Source: Acidovorax sp. MR-S7 (GTDB lineage Bacteria > Pseudomonadota > Gammaproteobacteria > Burkholderiales > Burkholderiaceae_C). From it: 36,615 nucleotides of DNA. The DNA lies in contig NZ_DF238917.1 of NCBI RefSeq assembly GCF_000400995.2, forward strand, positions 1 to 36,615, in the 5' to 3' direction. A program made the translations under genes and the position numbers. Below are positions 7,118 through 16,387 of the stretch, piece after piece. The notes under the pieces are model-generated. The model worked only from the letters and a program-made list of their open reading frames with translations. It made no database searches and was not told where the DNA came from. The number at the start of each line of letters is the position of its first letter. The first letter of the stretch is position 1.

Positions 7118-10100
7118 TCAAAAACTGGAATAGGGTTGCACGGGGCGCGGGCGGTTCTCCAGCGGCGCGCGCACGGGGTCCAGCGCGAACCGGAGGTACA
7201 GCGCCAGCGTGGTGGGGGCGTAATAGGCCGAGCGGTCGAGCGACAGCTGCGCGCCCAGCGCCCAGTTCGGCGTGGCCTGGTATTCCACGGCCGCGCGCAG
7301 CGAGCGGCCGAAGCCCGAGCTGCCGCCGCCCGCATAGACCGGCGCGTGGCCCTGCGCCGCGGCCTGCGCCTGCAGCGCGGGGGAGCCGGGGTAATAGTCC
7401 GACGCGCGGCTGGCGCTGCGCGAGACGGACACGGAGCCGCGCAGCAGCCACGTGAACGCGCCCTTGCGCCCGCCCCACTCCACCGGCAGGCTCAGGGACA
7501 GGTAGCGGCGCGGGCTGTAGTAGCCGCCGTGGCCCCAGGTGAATTCGGACAGGTCGCGCGCGTAGCTCCACCACGACAGCGCCGCGCCCACGTTCACCGT
7601 CTGGTGCGGCGTGCGCAGCACGTCGCGGTCGATCGCCGCGCGCAGCTGCAGGCGGGTGTTGTCGCGCACGTTGCGGCCTTGCAGCAGCGCGTAGCCGGCG
7701 CTGAGCGACGTGCCGTAGCCCGCCCACGGGCGCGACACGCGGCCCGACACGCCCGTGGCGACCACACCGCCCCAGGCCTGCCCGGTGATGGGGTCGCGCA
7801 CGCCCGCATAGGACAGCAGGCTGCCCGTGAGCGGGCGGCGCGAGAGTTCGGCGCGCCAGCTGAAGTCCTCGCGCCACTCGCTGCGCGCGATGCCGCCCAC
7901 GAGGTTGGTCACGGGCATGCCGATGCCGACGGCCCCCACGTCCCACTCGACGCCGCGGCCGCGGTAGCCGAAGCCCACGTTGGCGCCGTCGCCGCGCGGC
8001 GTGCCCGGTGCGGCCGGGTAGGTGGCCTCGGGCCACGCGGCCACCTGCCCGTAGCCGGCGGCGTCCTGCGCCGAGGCGGGCAGCGGGCCGGCGTCGAGCC
8101 GCACCTGGTCCACGTGCAGGAAATGGTGGCCGTCGTAGCCCCGGGGCATCCAGGCGACGGCGGGGATCTCCCAGCCGCGCAGGGTGGAGATGCCCGCGGT
8201 GGAATTCTTCTGCAGCCGCTCCATGCCTACCTCCACCCAGGCCTGGCGGCGCGCCTCGATGGCGTGGATGTCCTGCCCGATCCTGCCCTGCTCTTGCGGA
8301 TTCGTTTCCAGCGCCTGCGCCTGGCGGAAGTAGGCGAGCGCCGGGGCGTAGGCGTCTTCGGCACGCTCCAGCCGGGCCGCGTGCAGCAGCACGCTGGTGT
8401 CCTGCGGGAAGCGCTGCAGCAGCTGCTGCGCCAGGGCGCGCGCCTCGTCCATGGCGGGCACGCGCTGCCACAGGCGCAGCAGGGCGAGCTGCGCGCCGGC
8501 ATCGCGCGCGTCCAGGTGCTGCCGCAGCCATTGCGCCTGCGCGCGCGCCTGGGCCGCCTGCCCCTGGCGCGCGAGCGCATCGCCCAGGGCCAGGCGCACG
8601 CCGGCGTCGTCGCCTTGCGACTCCAGCGCCTGCGCCAGCTGCCGCGCGGCGCCCGCATAGTCCTGCGCCGCGAGCAGCAGGCGGCCACGGACGGCGGGTG
8701 CATCGCCGCCGTACAGGGGCGACTGGGCCAGGCGCAGGGCCCCTGCGCGGTCGCCCTCGGCCACGGCGGCTTCCACGCGGCGCTCCAGGTGGGCCGCCTG
8801 CAGCGCGGACAGGCGCGCCGCCTGCGCGGGCGTCCAGCCCGGCTCGGCCAGCAGGGCGGGCAGCAACTCGGCCAGGGGGCCGTCCATGGCGGCGCGGCCT
8901 GTCGCGGCCCGGCCCATCAAGGCGGCGTGCTCCAGCCGCGCCTCGGGCGTGGCCGGGGCGCGGGCGGCGAGGCGGTCGAACACGGCCACGCCCTGCGCGC
9001 CCTCGCCGCGCTGGAACCAGGCGTTGGCGACGGTGAAGAGCAGGTCGGCATCGTCGCCCGCCTGGCGCTCGGCCTGGACCAGCAGTTGCCCGGCCTGCGC
9101 CGCGTCGTTGCCGGCGGCGCGGGCTACGGTGGCGCGCACGGTGGCCGAGCGCAGCAGCGCGCGCATGGAGTCGCTGCGCTGCTCGGGGGAGACGTGCTCC
9201 AGGTCGGCCAGCGCGCCCGCGTCGTCGTCGGTGGCGCTGCGGATCAGGGCGCGGGCGTAGCGCATGTCGGCCTCGTCCCCTTGGAGGGCGATGCCCTCGT
9301 CCATGGCGTCCAGCGCCTCGCGCGGCTGGCCCAGCTGCAGGTACACGCGCGCCAGGCGGTGGCGCAGCCAGGGGTCGCGCGGCGTGAGCGCCACGGCGTC
9401 TTCCAGCAGGCGCAGCGCGGTGCCGGGGTGCCCGGCCGTGCGTTGCGCCTCGGCCTGTTCGGCCAGCAGGTCCGCGCGCACGGCGGCGAGCTGCGGCGCG
9501 CGGTCCGGATGGCTGCGCTGCGCCGCCTCCAGCAGGGCCAGGGCCTGCGGCGCGCGGCCCGCGCGGGCGTGCAGCGCGGCCAGGCCGCGCAGGGCGTCCA
9601 GGTGGGCGGGGTCGGCGGCCAGGGCCCGCTCGTAGAGCGCCTGGGCCTGCGCCGGGTCGTCCTGCCGGGTGCGGATGCCTGCCAGCGTGGCCAGGGCTTC
9701 GGCATGGGCGGGCTCCAGGGCCACGGCCTGCTGGGCCTGCCGGGCGGCTTCTTCCAGGCGGCCTGCCTGCGCGGCATCGTCCGCCTGGCGCAGCAGGCCC
9801 CAGAAGTGGGCCGTGGCTTCCAGCCCCTGCCACCGCGCCTGCGGGGACAGGCTTTGCGCCTGGGCGAACAGCGCCCGGGCTTCTTCGTGGCGGCCCTGGC
9901 GCAGGCGCACCAGGCCGAGGCCGCCCAGGCTGGCGGCATCGCGCGGGCGCAGCGCCAACGCCGCCTGCCACTGCTGCTCGGCCTGTGCGAGGTCGCCCGC
10001 GTCCAGCGCGCGCTGGCCGGCGGCCTGTGCGAGGCGCGCGGGGTCGCGCGCCCAGCGCTCGGCCTGCGCCGCGGCCTGCCGGGCGGCGCCCCACTGTTCG

Positions 10101-10918
10101 GCCAGGGGCCGGTCGTCGGGGTAGCGCTGCAGGTAGGCCTGCAGCCGGGGCGCGGCGGCCGCGCCCTCCAGCCGGCCCAGTGCACGGCGCCACAGGTCGC
10201 GCAGGCGGTGCGGGTTGGCGGCAGGGTCGTCGGCCAGCGCCTCGCAGGCGCGGACCAGCGCGAGGGCGCTGGCGCCCTGGGCGGCCTGCATTTCGAGCTG
10301 GGCGAGGCGGTAGTCGGCATCGCCCGTGCGCTGGTAGAGCTGGTGCAGGGCCGATGCGGCCTGGGGCGCCGTGCGCGCGTCGTTGCCCATGACCTGCCAG
10401 TATTCGGCCGCCAGGCCGCCGATGGCGGGCGGGCCGTCGGGAAAGAGGGCGCGCGCCAGTTCGCGCGCCTGGCGGATGCTGTCGGGCGGGTGCCCTGCAC
10501 GCACGCGTTCGAGCGTCTCGGCCTTGCGGTTCATCTGCGCGAGCAGGCGCATCTGGCCGAGCTTTTCGCGGTCCGGCCCGTGCACGCGCACCAGGGTGGC
10601 CAGGTCTGCCGTCGCACTGTGGCCGGGATGGCGCGCGCGCAGCTGCGCCAGGATGCGCTGCGCCTCATCGGCCCGGTTGCCGCGCAGGGCGATGTCGCCC
10701 AGCAGGGCCAGCGCGGCAGGCGCGTCGGGGTCGAGCGCCAGCAGCTTGTCCACGCTCTGGCGCGCCAGGTCCAGCCGGTTCCTGGAGGCCCACATCTGGG
10801 CGTTGCGCAGCAGCGCCTCCTGCCCCGCGTCCATGCCGTCGGCCAGCGCGGGGGCGATGGGGAGGGCCAGGGCCGAGGAGAGCGCGGCGACGGCCAGGCC
10901 CTTGCACGGCCGCTTCAT
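7118..10918 (-). CDS. bcsC: Cellulose export outer-membrane protein BcsC (TPR scaffold + beta-barrel)
   Basis: BcsC carries the glucan across the periplasm and outer membrane. The product has 1266 residues, a little longer than the 1157 of E. coli. Residues 1-26 are a Sec signal peptide (cleavage after PALA). About residues 28-900 are helical TPR repeats, with typical blocks such as ALALLGDIALRGN and LATLAGIRTRQDD. From about residue 930 a BCSC_C-type beta-barrel follows, rich in Gly/Tyr/Trp, ending in a terminal Phe (PYSSF) as outer-membrane proteins do. Start ATG 10918 overlaps the bcsZ stop (ATGA). The hairpin copy B follows the stop directly. Confidence 0.94.
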   Translation of the reverse strand: MKRPCKGLAVAALSSALALPIAPALADGMDAGQEALLRNAQMWASRNRLDLARQSVDKLLALDPDAPAALALLGDIALRGNRADEAQRILAQLRARHPGHSATADLATLVRVHGPDREKLGQMRLLAQMNRKAETLERVRAGHPPDSIRQARELARALFPDGPPAIGGLAAEYWQVMGNDARTAPQAASALHQLYQRTGDADYRLAQLEMQAAQGASALALVRACEALADDPAANPHRLRDLWRRALGRLEGAAAAPRLQAYLQRYPDDRPLAEQWGAARQAAAQAERWARDPARLAQAAGQRALDAGDLAQAEQQWQAALALRPRDAASLGGLGLVRLRQGRHEEARALFAQAQSLSPQARWQGLEATAHFWGLLRQADDAAQAGRLEEAARQAQQAVALEPAHAEALATLAGIRTRQDDPAQAQALYERALAADPAHLDALRGLAALHARAGRAPQALALLEAAQRSHPDRAPQLAAVRADLLAEQAEAQRTAGHPGTALRLLEDAVALTPRDPWLRHRLARVYLQLGQPREALDAMDEGIALQGDEADMRYARALIRSATDDDAGALADLEHVSPEQRSDSMRALLRSATVRATVARAAGNDAAQAGQLLVQAERQAGDDADLLFTVANAWFQRGEGAQGVAVFDRLAARAPATPEARLEHAALMGRAATGRAAMDGPLAELLPALLAEPGWTPAQAARLSALQAAHLERRVEAAVAEGDRAGALRLAQSPLYGGDAPAVRGRLLLAAQDYAGAARQLAQALESQGDDAGVRLALGDALARQGQAAQARAQAQWLRQHLDARDAGAQLALLRLWQRVPAMDEARALAQQLLQRFPQDTSVLLHAARLERAEDAYAPALAYFRQAQALETNPQEQGRIGQDIHAIEARRQAWVEVGMERLQKNSTAGISTLRGWEIPAVAWMPRGYDGHHFLHVDQVRLDAGPLPASAQDAAGYGQVAAWPEATYPAAPGTPRGDGANVGFGYRGRGVEWDVGAVGIGMPVTNLVGGIARSEWREDFSWRAELSRRPLTGSLLSYAGVRDPITGQAWGGVVATGVSGRVSRPWAGYGTSLSAGYALLQGRNVRDNTRLQLRAAIDRDVLRTPHQTVNVGAALSWWSYARDLSEFTWGHGGYYSPRRYLSLSLPVEWGGRKGAFTWLLRGSVSVSRSASRASDYYPGSPALQAQAAAQGHAPVYAGGGSSGFGRSLRAAVEYQATPNWALGAQLSLDRSAYYAPTTLALYLRFALDPVRAPLENRPRPVQPYSSF

Positions 10919-12063
10919 GGCCCAGCCTTCCAGCGGGGCAGCAGGCGCCCGTCGGCGTCAAAGCGGTAGGCGCCGTCCATCCAGCCCTGGCCGAAGAGCG
11001 CCAGGCATTGCTCGTAATAGGCATCGGGGCGCGGCGGGCGCGCTTCCAGCCGCAGCTGCTGCACCCGCAGCGCGTCGGCCTCGCCGCTGGCCTGCAGGAA
11101 AGGCAGCAGCGCCGCGGAAAAGCCCGAGGGCGCGGGGCCACCGGCCTGGCCGGTCAGGATGTCGATGGACTCCGGCGGGTGGCCGCGCTCGCGCACGAAG
11201 CGCGCCATGGGGGCCAATGCCCGCAGCAGCGGCCCGCGGCCCTCGGCCTGGGGGTGGAGCGTGCCGGCCCAGAGGTAGACGCGGATGGCGTTGTAGGCGC
11301 CCTGGCCCTTGTCCTTGCCTTCGGCCTCCACCTGGAAGCCCTGGCCGGCATAGACGGTCCAGTCGGGGCTGAAGCCCTGGGGCGCGGATTCGACCATCAC
11401 CCGCAGGGAGCTGGCCGCGAGCTGCTTCCAGACCGGCTGGCCGGTGGCGCCGGCCAGTCCGTGCAGGAGCTGCAGCGGCAGGTAGCTCGGGTTCAGGCGC
11501 CAGGGCCCGCCTTCGGGGGCGAAGCCGCGCGGCGCGGGCAGCAGCGTGGGGCCCAGGCCCGGCAGGTCGGCGGTTTCCTCGCGCACGATGCGCGCCGCCA
11601 GCACGGCGCCCAGCGCGCGGTAGCGCCGGTCGTTCCACAGCCGGCCGGCCTCGGCCAGCGCATAGGCGATCCACAGGTCGGCGTCGGAGGCGGCGTTGTC
11701 GTCGATCACGCCCCAGGTGGCGTCGGGGCGCTGGCCCCAGAGCCAGGCGGGCAGGCGGGTGGTGAGGTCGCCCGCGCAGAGGTTGTCTTCCGTCCAGCGC
11801 AGGATGCGTTCGAAGCGCTCGCGGTCGCCCGCGAGCAGTGCGAAGAACAGCGCATAGGCCTGCGCCTCGGAATAGGTCTGGCCCTGCGCGTCCGAGGTCA
11901 CACGCCCGCCGCTGCCCACGAACTGGCGGTGGAACGCCTCCCAGGCCGGCCAGGCGGATGCCGTGCCCGCGTCGGCCCAGGCCTGCGCGGCCCAGCCCGC
12001 GGCCACGCCCGCCGCGCCCCGCAGCACGGCGCGGCGCGTGGGCTTGCGGGCGCCGTCAGTCAT
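10915..12063 (-). CDS. bcsZ: Periplasmic endo-beta-1,4-glucanase BcsZ (GH8)
   Basis: BcsZ is a glycoside hydrolase family 8 enzyme that trims or edits cellulose in the periplasm during export. The product has 382 residues. The N-terminus has twin arginines (TRRAVLRGAAG) and a hydrophobic segment ending near AWA (residue 30), so Tat export is possible. The GH8 landmarks are visible: the proton-donor Glu66 in TYSEAQAYA and the conserved acidic stretch DDNAASDADLWIAYAL (Asp127 by comparison with E. coli BcsZ), plus RLPAWLWG. The gene overlaps bcsB by 8 bp and bcsC by 4 bp, so it lies in the translationally coupled B-Z-C block. Confidence 0.94.
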   Translation of the reverse strand: MTDGARKPTRRAVLRGAAGVAAGWAAQAWADAGTASAWPAWEAFHRQFVGSGGRVTSDAQGQTYSEAQAYALFFALLAGDRERFERILRWTEDNLCAGDLTTRLPAWLWGQRPDATWGVIDDNAASDADLWIAYALAEAGRLWNDRRYRALGAVLAARIVREETADLPGLGPTLLPAPRGFAPEGGPWRLNPSYLPLQLLHGLAGATGQPVWKQLAASSLRVMVESAPQGFSPDWTVYAGQGFQVEAEGKDKGQGAYNAIRVYLWAGTLHPQAEGRGPLLRALAPMARFVRERGHPPESIDILTGQAGGPAPSGFSAALLPFLQASGEADALRVQQLRLEARPPRPDAYYEQCLALFGQGWMDGAYRFDADGRLLPRWKAGP

Positions 12064-14368
12064 CGCCGCCCTCCAGCCTGCGGCGGGCCAGGGAGCGCAG
12101 CGCCCCGTACACCAGCAGGGTCAGCAGCAGGCCGGCGGCGATGCCCAGCAGCGCCAGCGCCACCGGGTGGCTGTGCAGGTGGAACCACAGGCGCTTGTAC
12201 CAGGGCAGGTCGCCCACGTAGTACACGGGCTGGATGCGGAAGCTCTCCACTGCCTCCCCGCGCAGCAGCCCCAGGTCGCCCTGCAGCAGCTGCACTTTGC
12301 CGGGGTCGTTCAGGCCCTGGGCGATCCAGCCCATGCTGCGCGCGTCGCTGGCCGTCAGGCCCACGATGCTGCGCCCCTCCTGCAGCGGGGACTGCAGGCC
12401 CACCACCGCCGCGAGCGGGCCGTCGCCCTCCAGCGTGGCGCGGCCGTCGCCGGCCGTGACGGGGCTGCCGCCACCCAGGCGGAACAGCTCGAAGAAGGCA
12501 TTCACGCCCCGCTCCAGCGGCTGCACGGAGCGCTTGCCGGCCTCGACCAGCGCCGGCAGGCCGCTGCGCCAGCGGGCCAGCAGGCCGTCGCGGTCGCCCA
12601 CGGAGACGAGCAGGATGTCGGTATCCCTGGCCTGCTCGATCTGCGCCGCGTGCAGCAGCTGGAAGCGCGTGCCCGCGTAGCCGGTGGCCGCCGCCATGCG
12701 GCCCACGGCCGTGAGGTAGGCCTCCACGTCGGCGCCGGTGGGCTGGTTGGGCAGCACCACCGAGGTCTGGCCCAGGTCGGCGTATTTGGTGAAGGGGTAG
12801 CCGCTGTTGGCGAACGCGGCCAGGTTGGGCATGGCCATGTAGTGGTCGAAGCCCGTCATGTCGATGCTGGACTGCGGGTCGAGGGCCGCGCGCAGCTCCA
12901 CCGGCTGGGTGGAGCGGCAGCGCCCCAGGTCCGCGGGCGGGATGTTGAAGGCGAACTGCAGCCGGTTGTCGCCGCCCACCATGAAGGCCGGGATCTTCAT
13001 GTCCGAGCGCACCAGCCCGCCGCCGTCCTGCGCGAGCGGCAGCAGGATCTTGCTCTTGCGGGCCTCGCTGTCGCCGCTGGCCTGCAGCGGGTAGGCCTTG
13101 ACGAACTGGTCGTTGATGGAGACGTTCAGCGAGCCCCGGTCCGACAGGTTGGTGGGGGTGTAGCGGTAGAACAGGTTCAGCGGCACGCCGCTGGCGTTCC
13201 ACGTGAACAGGTCCGGGGCCATGCGCGCGTTGACCTGGATGGTGCCGCTCAGCACGGTGCCGCGCAGCTGCAGGTCGGTGGGCCGCTCCACCAGTTCGCC
13301 GAGCTGCACGGGGCGCTCGGTGGTCAGCCAGCGCGGGGCGTCGTAGGCCTTGCGCGGCGGGGGCAGCTCCAGCCCGGTCACGCGCATGCTCTGGCCCGAC
13401 AGGGCGGCCTTGCCCAGCGCGAGCGCGGCGGCGGCGGTTTGCACCTGCGCATCGTCCTTGCCCAGCACCAGCAGCAGCCGCGCGCCCGGCACCTGGGGGT
13501 GCGCCACCATGGACAGCGTGGGCTGCTCCACCGGCGGCATGTCCTGGAGGAAGGCGGGGCGGCGGTCGTTGGTGGCGATCACCACGGCATGGCCGGGCGG
13601 CAGCGCGTCCTGGAACACCGGGAAGCGGTTACCCCGGTAGGACGCCAGCACGCCCAGCCAGCTGGCCACCGCGCCCGCCGCCTTGAGCTGGCCCAGGCTG
13701 GGCTGCGCCGCGTAGACGAAAGGCACCTCCACGGGGCGGCTGTCGCGCGGGTCGAAGAACGGGGCGGGCAGCAGGGCCAGGTCGCCGCGCCCCTGCAGCG
13801 GGCGCAGCGCCAGGTCCAGAACGCTCTCGTGGCTGATCTCCGCCCACAGGCTCGAATGGCTGGGATCTTCGCAGTCGAGCGTGTAGTGGCCCACGAACTG
13901 GAACGACAGCTGGTTGTAGTCCGTGAAATAGGCGGGGGGAATGTCCACGTCCACCGCCTGAGGCTGGCCCAGCCGCTCCTTGGGCAGGGCGATGGTGCGC
14001 ACGAGCTGGTCGTTGAGCAGCACCTTGAGGTGCGACAGGTCGGCCAGCAGCGCGGGAGACAGCGTGAACACCAGCCGCAGCCGCGCGGACTCCACCATCT
14101 CGTCGCGCCGGATACCCAGCCCCACGCCCGACCAGCTCTCCACGCCGCGCAGGCGCATGGCGCCGCCCAGGCCCAGGTCCTTCAGGCGCGGGCTCCAGCG
14201 GCGCAGGACTTGCGGCTCGGCAGCCGGCGTTTCGGCGGCAGCGGCCACGGCCGGGGGCTTGCGGGGCATGGGCGGCTTCTGCGCCCACGCCAGGGATTGG
14301 CTCCCCCCCAGGGCCCCGAGGGCCAGCAGCCAAGCGGCGGGCTTGAGAAGGGGGGTGTTCAGGGTCAT
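12056..14368 (-). CDS. bcsB: Cellulose synthase periplasmic subunit BcsB
   Basis: BcsB is the membrane-anchored periplasmic partner of BcsA and guides the emerging chain. I choose ATG 14368 (770 residues) because it puts a clean signal peptide (residues 1-29, cleavage after LAWA) at the N-terminus; a 27-codon upstream extension from TTG 14449 would place polar sequence ahead of it. The large periplasmic part has the alternating carbohydrate-binding and flavodoxin-like pattern of the family. A C-terminal helix at about 735-757 (PVALALLGIAAGLLLTLL) anchors it, followed by a basic tail. It is the first gene of the operon. The Shine-Dalgarno sequence is weak. Confidence 0.94.
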   Translation of the reverse strand: MTLNTPLLKPAAWLLALGALGGSQSLAWAQKPPMPRKPPAVAAAAETPAAEPQVLRRWSPRLKDLGLGGAMRLRGVESWSGVGLGIRRDEMVESARLRLVFTLSPALLADLSHLKVLLNDQLVRTIALPKERLGQPQAVDVDIPPAYFTDYNQLSFQFVGHYTLDCEDPSHSSLWAEISHESVLDLALRPLQGRGDLALLPAPFFDPRDSRPVEVPFVYAAQPSLGQLKAAGAVASWLGVLASYRGNRFPVFQDALPPGHAVVIATNDRRPAFLQDMPPVEQPTLSMVAHPQVPGARLLLVLGKDDAQVQTAAAALALGKAALSGQSMRVTGLELPPPRKAYDAPRWLTTERPVQLGELVERPTDLQLRGTVLSGTIQVNARMAPDLFTWNASGVPLNLFYRYTPTNLSDRGSLNVSINDQFVKAYPLQASGDSEARKSKILLPLAQDGGGLVRSDMKIPAFMVGGDNRLQFAFNIPPADLGRCRSTQPVELRAALDPQSSIDMTGFDHYMAMPNLAAFANSGYPFTKYADLGQTSVVLPNQPTGADVEAYLTAVGRMAAATGYAGTRFQLLHAAQIEQARDTDILLVSVGDRDGLLARWRSGLPALVEAGKRSVQPLERGVNAFFELFRLGGGSPVTAGDGRATLEGDGPLAAVVGLQSPLQEGRSIVGLTASDARSMGWIAQGLNDPGKVQLLQGDLGLLRGEAVESFRIQPVYYVGDLPWYKRLWFHLHSHPVALALLGIAAGLLLTLLVYGALRSLARRRLEGGDD

Positions 14369-14513
14369 GGCTGTTTTCGTGGGAGGAAAAAGGGGGCTCG
14401 CAAGGCCCCGCAATGCAACTGCCACAAAAGTGTAATGACGATGAAACAAATCAATAGAATTTAGCTATGCAACATCAACAAACCATGACAAAGATTGACA
14501 AAATGCGTTGTTT
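14369..14513 (-). promoter_or_regulatory. Probable promoter/leader region of the bcs operon
   Basis: This AT-rich stretch separates the terminator behind lctP from bcsB and is the only sizeable non-coding block upstream of the eight-gene operon, so the main promoter should lie here. A TTGTCA hexamer (5 of 6 to the sigma-70 -35 box) occurs on the minus strand, but I could not pair it with a convincing -10 at normal spacing. Positive control, an alternative sigma factor or a weak promoter are all possible. Confidence 0.35.
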
Positions 14514-14556
14514 CCAAAGCAAGACGGGCGCCCCGAAGGCGCCCGTCTTGCTTTGG
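14514..14556. terminator. Strong 19-bp hairpin between lctP and the bcs operon
   Basis: A perfect 19-bp inverted repeat (14514-14532 against 14538-14556; arm CCAAAGCAAGACGGGCGCC) has a 5-nt loop CCGAA. Placed after lctP and before the bcs leader, it probably stops lctP transcription. There is no long U-tract on the minus-strand side, so termination could rely on the U-rich base of the stem, or the structure may serve to protect the transcript 3' end. Confidence 0.7.
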
Positions 14557-14560
14557 TTTC

Positions 14561-14604
14561 GATAGCTGCCAGCGCTTGCCTGGCAAGCGCTGGAGGCCAA
14601 AAAC
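14561..14604. repeat. Intergenic hairpin repeat, copy C (after lctP)
   Basis: This is the best-formed copy: GATAGCTG then CCAGCGCTTGCC (14569-14580), one base, and its exact complement GGCAAGCGCTGG (14582-14593), then AGGCCAAAAAC. It lies 8-50 bp after the lctP stop, next to the 19-bp hairpin, so two stem-loops stand in tandem behind lctP. Confidence 0.8.
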
Positions 14605-14611
14605 ACGCTGA

Positions 14612-16273
14612 TCAGTGCACGACCATGAGCGTGAACGGCCAGACGTAGGCCTGCATCGTCACGTACAGGCCCACCAGGCAGGCCAGCGCGATGGAGTGGA
14701 AGAACACGTAGCGCAGGATGTCGCCCTCGTGGTTGAACCAGCGCGTGGCGGTGGAGGCCACAACGATGGACTGCGCGTCGATCATCTTGCCCATCACGCC
14801 ACCCGAGCTGTTGGCCGCGCCCATGAGGTTGGGCGAGAGGTGCAGCTGCTCGGCCGCCACCTTCTGCATGCCGCCGAAGAGCACGTTCGACGCCGTGTCC
14901 GAACCCGTGAGCGCCACGCCCAGCCAGCCCATCAGCGTGCCGAAGAAGGGGTAGAGCACGCCGGTATTGGCGAACGCCAGGCCCAGCGTGGTATCGGTGC
15001 CGGAGTAGCGCGTGAGCGTGCCCAGCGCCAGCATCAGCACGATGGTGAGCAGCGAATACTTCACCAGCCACAGCGTCTTGAAGAAGGTGCGCACGATGGC
15101 CACCGGGTTGTACTTCATGACCAGCGCGCTCACGATGGCCGACAGCAGGATGCCCGTGCCGGTGGCCGACAGCAGGTTCAGCGTGTAGACCGCGCCTTCC
15201 TTGGTGGGCTGGGGCACCACGGGCGGCACCTTCTCGATCATGTTGTGCAGGCCGTCCATGGGGAAGGCAGGCGCGAAGATGCCGTTGAGCCACGCCTTGA
15301 CCGAAGGCAGGCCCCAGATGAAGACGAACACCGACAGGATCACCCAGGGCGTCCAGGCGGCCACCAGGGCCTGGGTGCTGTGCCGCTTGGGCGGCTGCGC
15401 GGGCTTGGCGTCGGCCGCGCTGGGATCGTGGCCGCGCAGCGAGGGCGAGGTCCACACCTTCTTGGGCTGCCACACGCGCAGGAAGGCCACCAGGCAGACC
15501 ATGGAGACGATGGCCGCGATGATGTCCACCAGCTCCGGCCCGATGAAGTTCGACACCAGGTACTGCGGCACCGCGAACGACACGCCCGTCACGAGGATGG
15601 CGGGCCAGATCTCCCACATGCCCTTGCGGCCCGCGAAGGCCCAGATGAGCCAGAACGGCACCAGCAGCGAGAAGAAGGGCAGCTGGCGGCCGATCATGGC
15701 CGTCACTTCCATCAAGTCGTAGCCGTGCACCTTGGCCAGCGTGATCACCGGCGTACCCAGGGCACCGAAGGCCACGGGCGCCGTGTTGGCGATCAGCGAC
15801 AGGCCCGAGGCGGCCAGCGGCGAGAAGCCCAGGCCGATCAGGATGGCGGCCGTCACGGCCACCGGCGTGCCGAAGCCGGCCGCGCCCTCGAAGAACGCGC
15901 CGAAGCAGAACGCGATCAGCAGCAGCTGGATGCGCCGGTCTTCGGTGATGCCCGAGAGCGAATCCTGCAGCACGGCGAAGCTGCCGTTCTGCTCGGTGAG
16001 CTGGTGCAGGAAGATGATGTTCAGCACGATCCAGCCGATGGGCAGCAGCCCGGTGAATCCACCGAAGAGCGCCGCCCGGCCCGCCATGTCGGCCGGCATG
16101 CCGTAGGCGAAGACGGCCACGAGCAGGGCCGCGATGAGCCCCATGCCCGCCGCGATGTGCGCCTTGATGTGGAAGAAGCCCAGCGCCGCGAGCATCACCA
16201 CCACCGGTATCGCCGCGAGCGCGGTGGAGATGACCATGTTCCCGAACGGGTCGTAAATTTGTTGCCAGGCCAT
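14612..16273 (-). CDS. lctP: L-lactate permease (LctP family)
   Basis: This is a polytopic inner-membrane carrier that imports lactate (and in some relatives glycolate) with protons. I start it at ATG 16273, with GGAG about 9 nt upstream, giving 553 residues, the usual length of the family; a longer reading starting at 16321 adds a polar stretch that does not fit. Twelve or more hydrophobic helices cover the protein. The family signature GAFFEGAAGFGTPVAVTAAI is present, as is NSSGGVMGKMIDAQSI near the C-terminus. A LysR gene lies directly upstream on the same strand with a palindromic operator candidate between them. Glycolate or another short hydroxyacid is an alternative substrate. Confidence 0.92.
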   Translation of the reverse strand: MAWQQIYDPFGNMVISTALAAIPVVVMLAALGFFHIKAHIAAGMGLIAALLVAVFAYGMPADMAGRAALFGGFTGLLPIGWIVLNIIFLHQLTEQNGSFAVLQDSLSGITEDRRIQLLLIAFCFGAFFEGAAGFGTPVAVTAAILIGLGFSPLAASGLSLIANTAPVAFGALGTPVITLAKVHGYDLMEVTAMIGRQLPFFSLLVPFWLIWAFAGRKGMWEIWPAILVTGVSFAVPQYLVSNFIGPELVDIIAAIVSMVCLVAFLRVWQPKKVWTSPSLRGHDPSAADAKPAQPPKRHSTQALVAAWTPWVILSVFVFIWGLPSVKAWLNGIFAPAFPMDGLHNMIEKVPPVVPQPTKEGAVYTLNLLSATGTGILLSAIVSALVMKYNPVAIVRTFFKTLWLVKYSLLTIVLMLALGTLTRYSGTDTTLGLAFANTGVLYPFFGTLMGWLGVALTGSDTASNVLFGGMQKVAAEQLHLSPNLMGAANSSGGVMGKMIDAQSIVVASTATRWFNHEGDILRYVFFHSIALACLVGLYVTMQAYVWPFTLMVVH

Positions 16274-16387
16274 ATGCCCTGTCTCCGTGTTGTTGTCCAG
16301 ATCTTGGAGGAATGTGCGCAAGCCGGCGGCAGGAAAGCCGCTCGCCGAGTGCGGGTGAGACTGTAGAAAGGTCGTCGCCCGCGCAGC

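Noticed and set aside
7073-10969. A very long open frame (about 1298 codons) on the plus strand opposite bcsC
   Set aside because: GC-rich codon use in bcsC leaves the opposite strand free of stops; the translation is rich in Gly, Arg, Gln and His without domain features, while the minus-strand frame has a signal peptide, TPRs and a barrel.
14369-14449. Longer BcsB from a TTG start
   Set aside because: It would put 27 residues of non-signal sequence in front of an obvious signal peptide.
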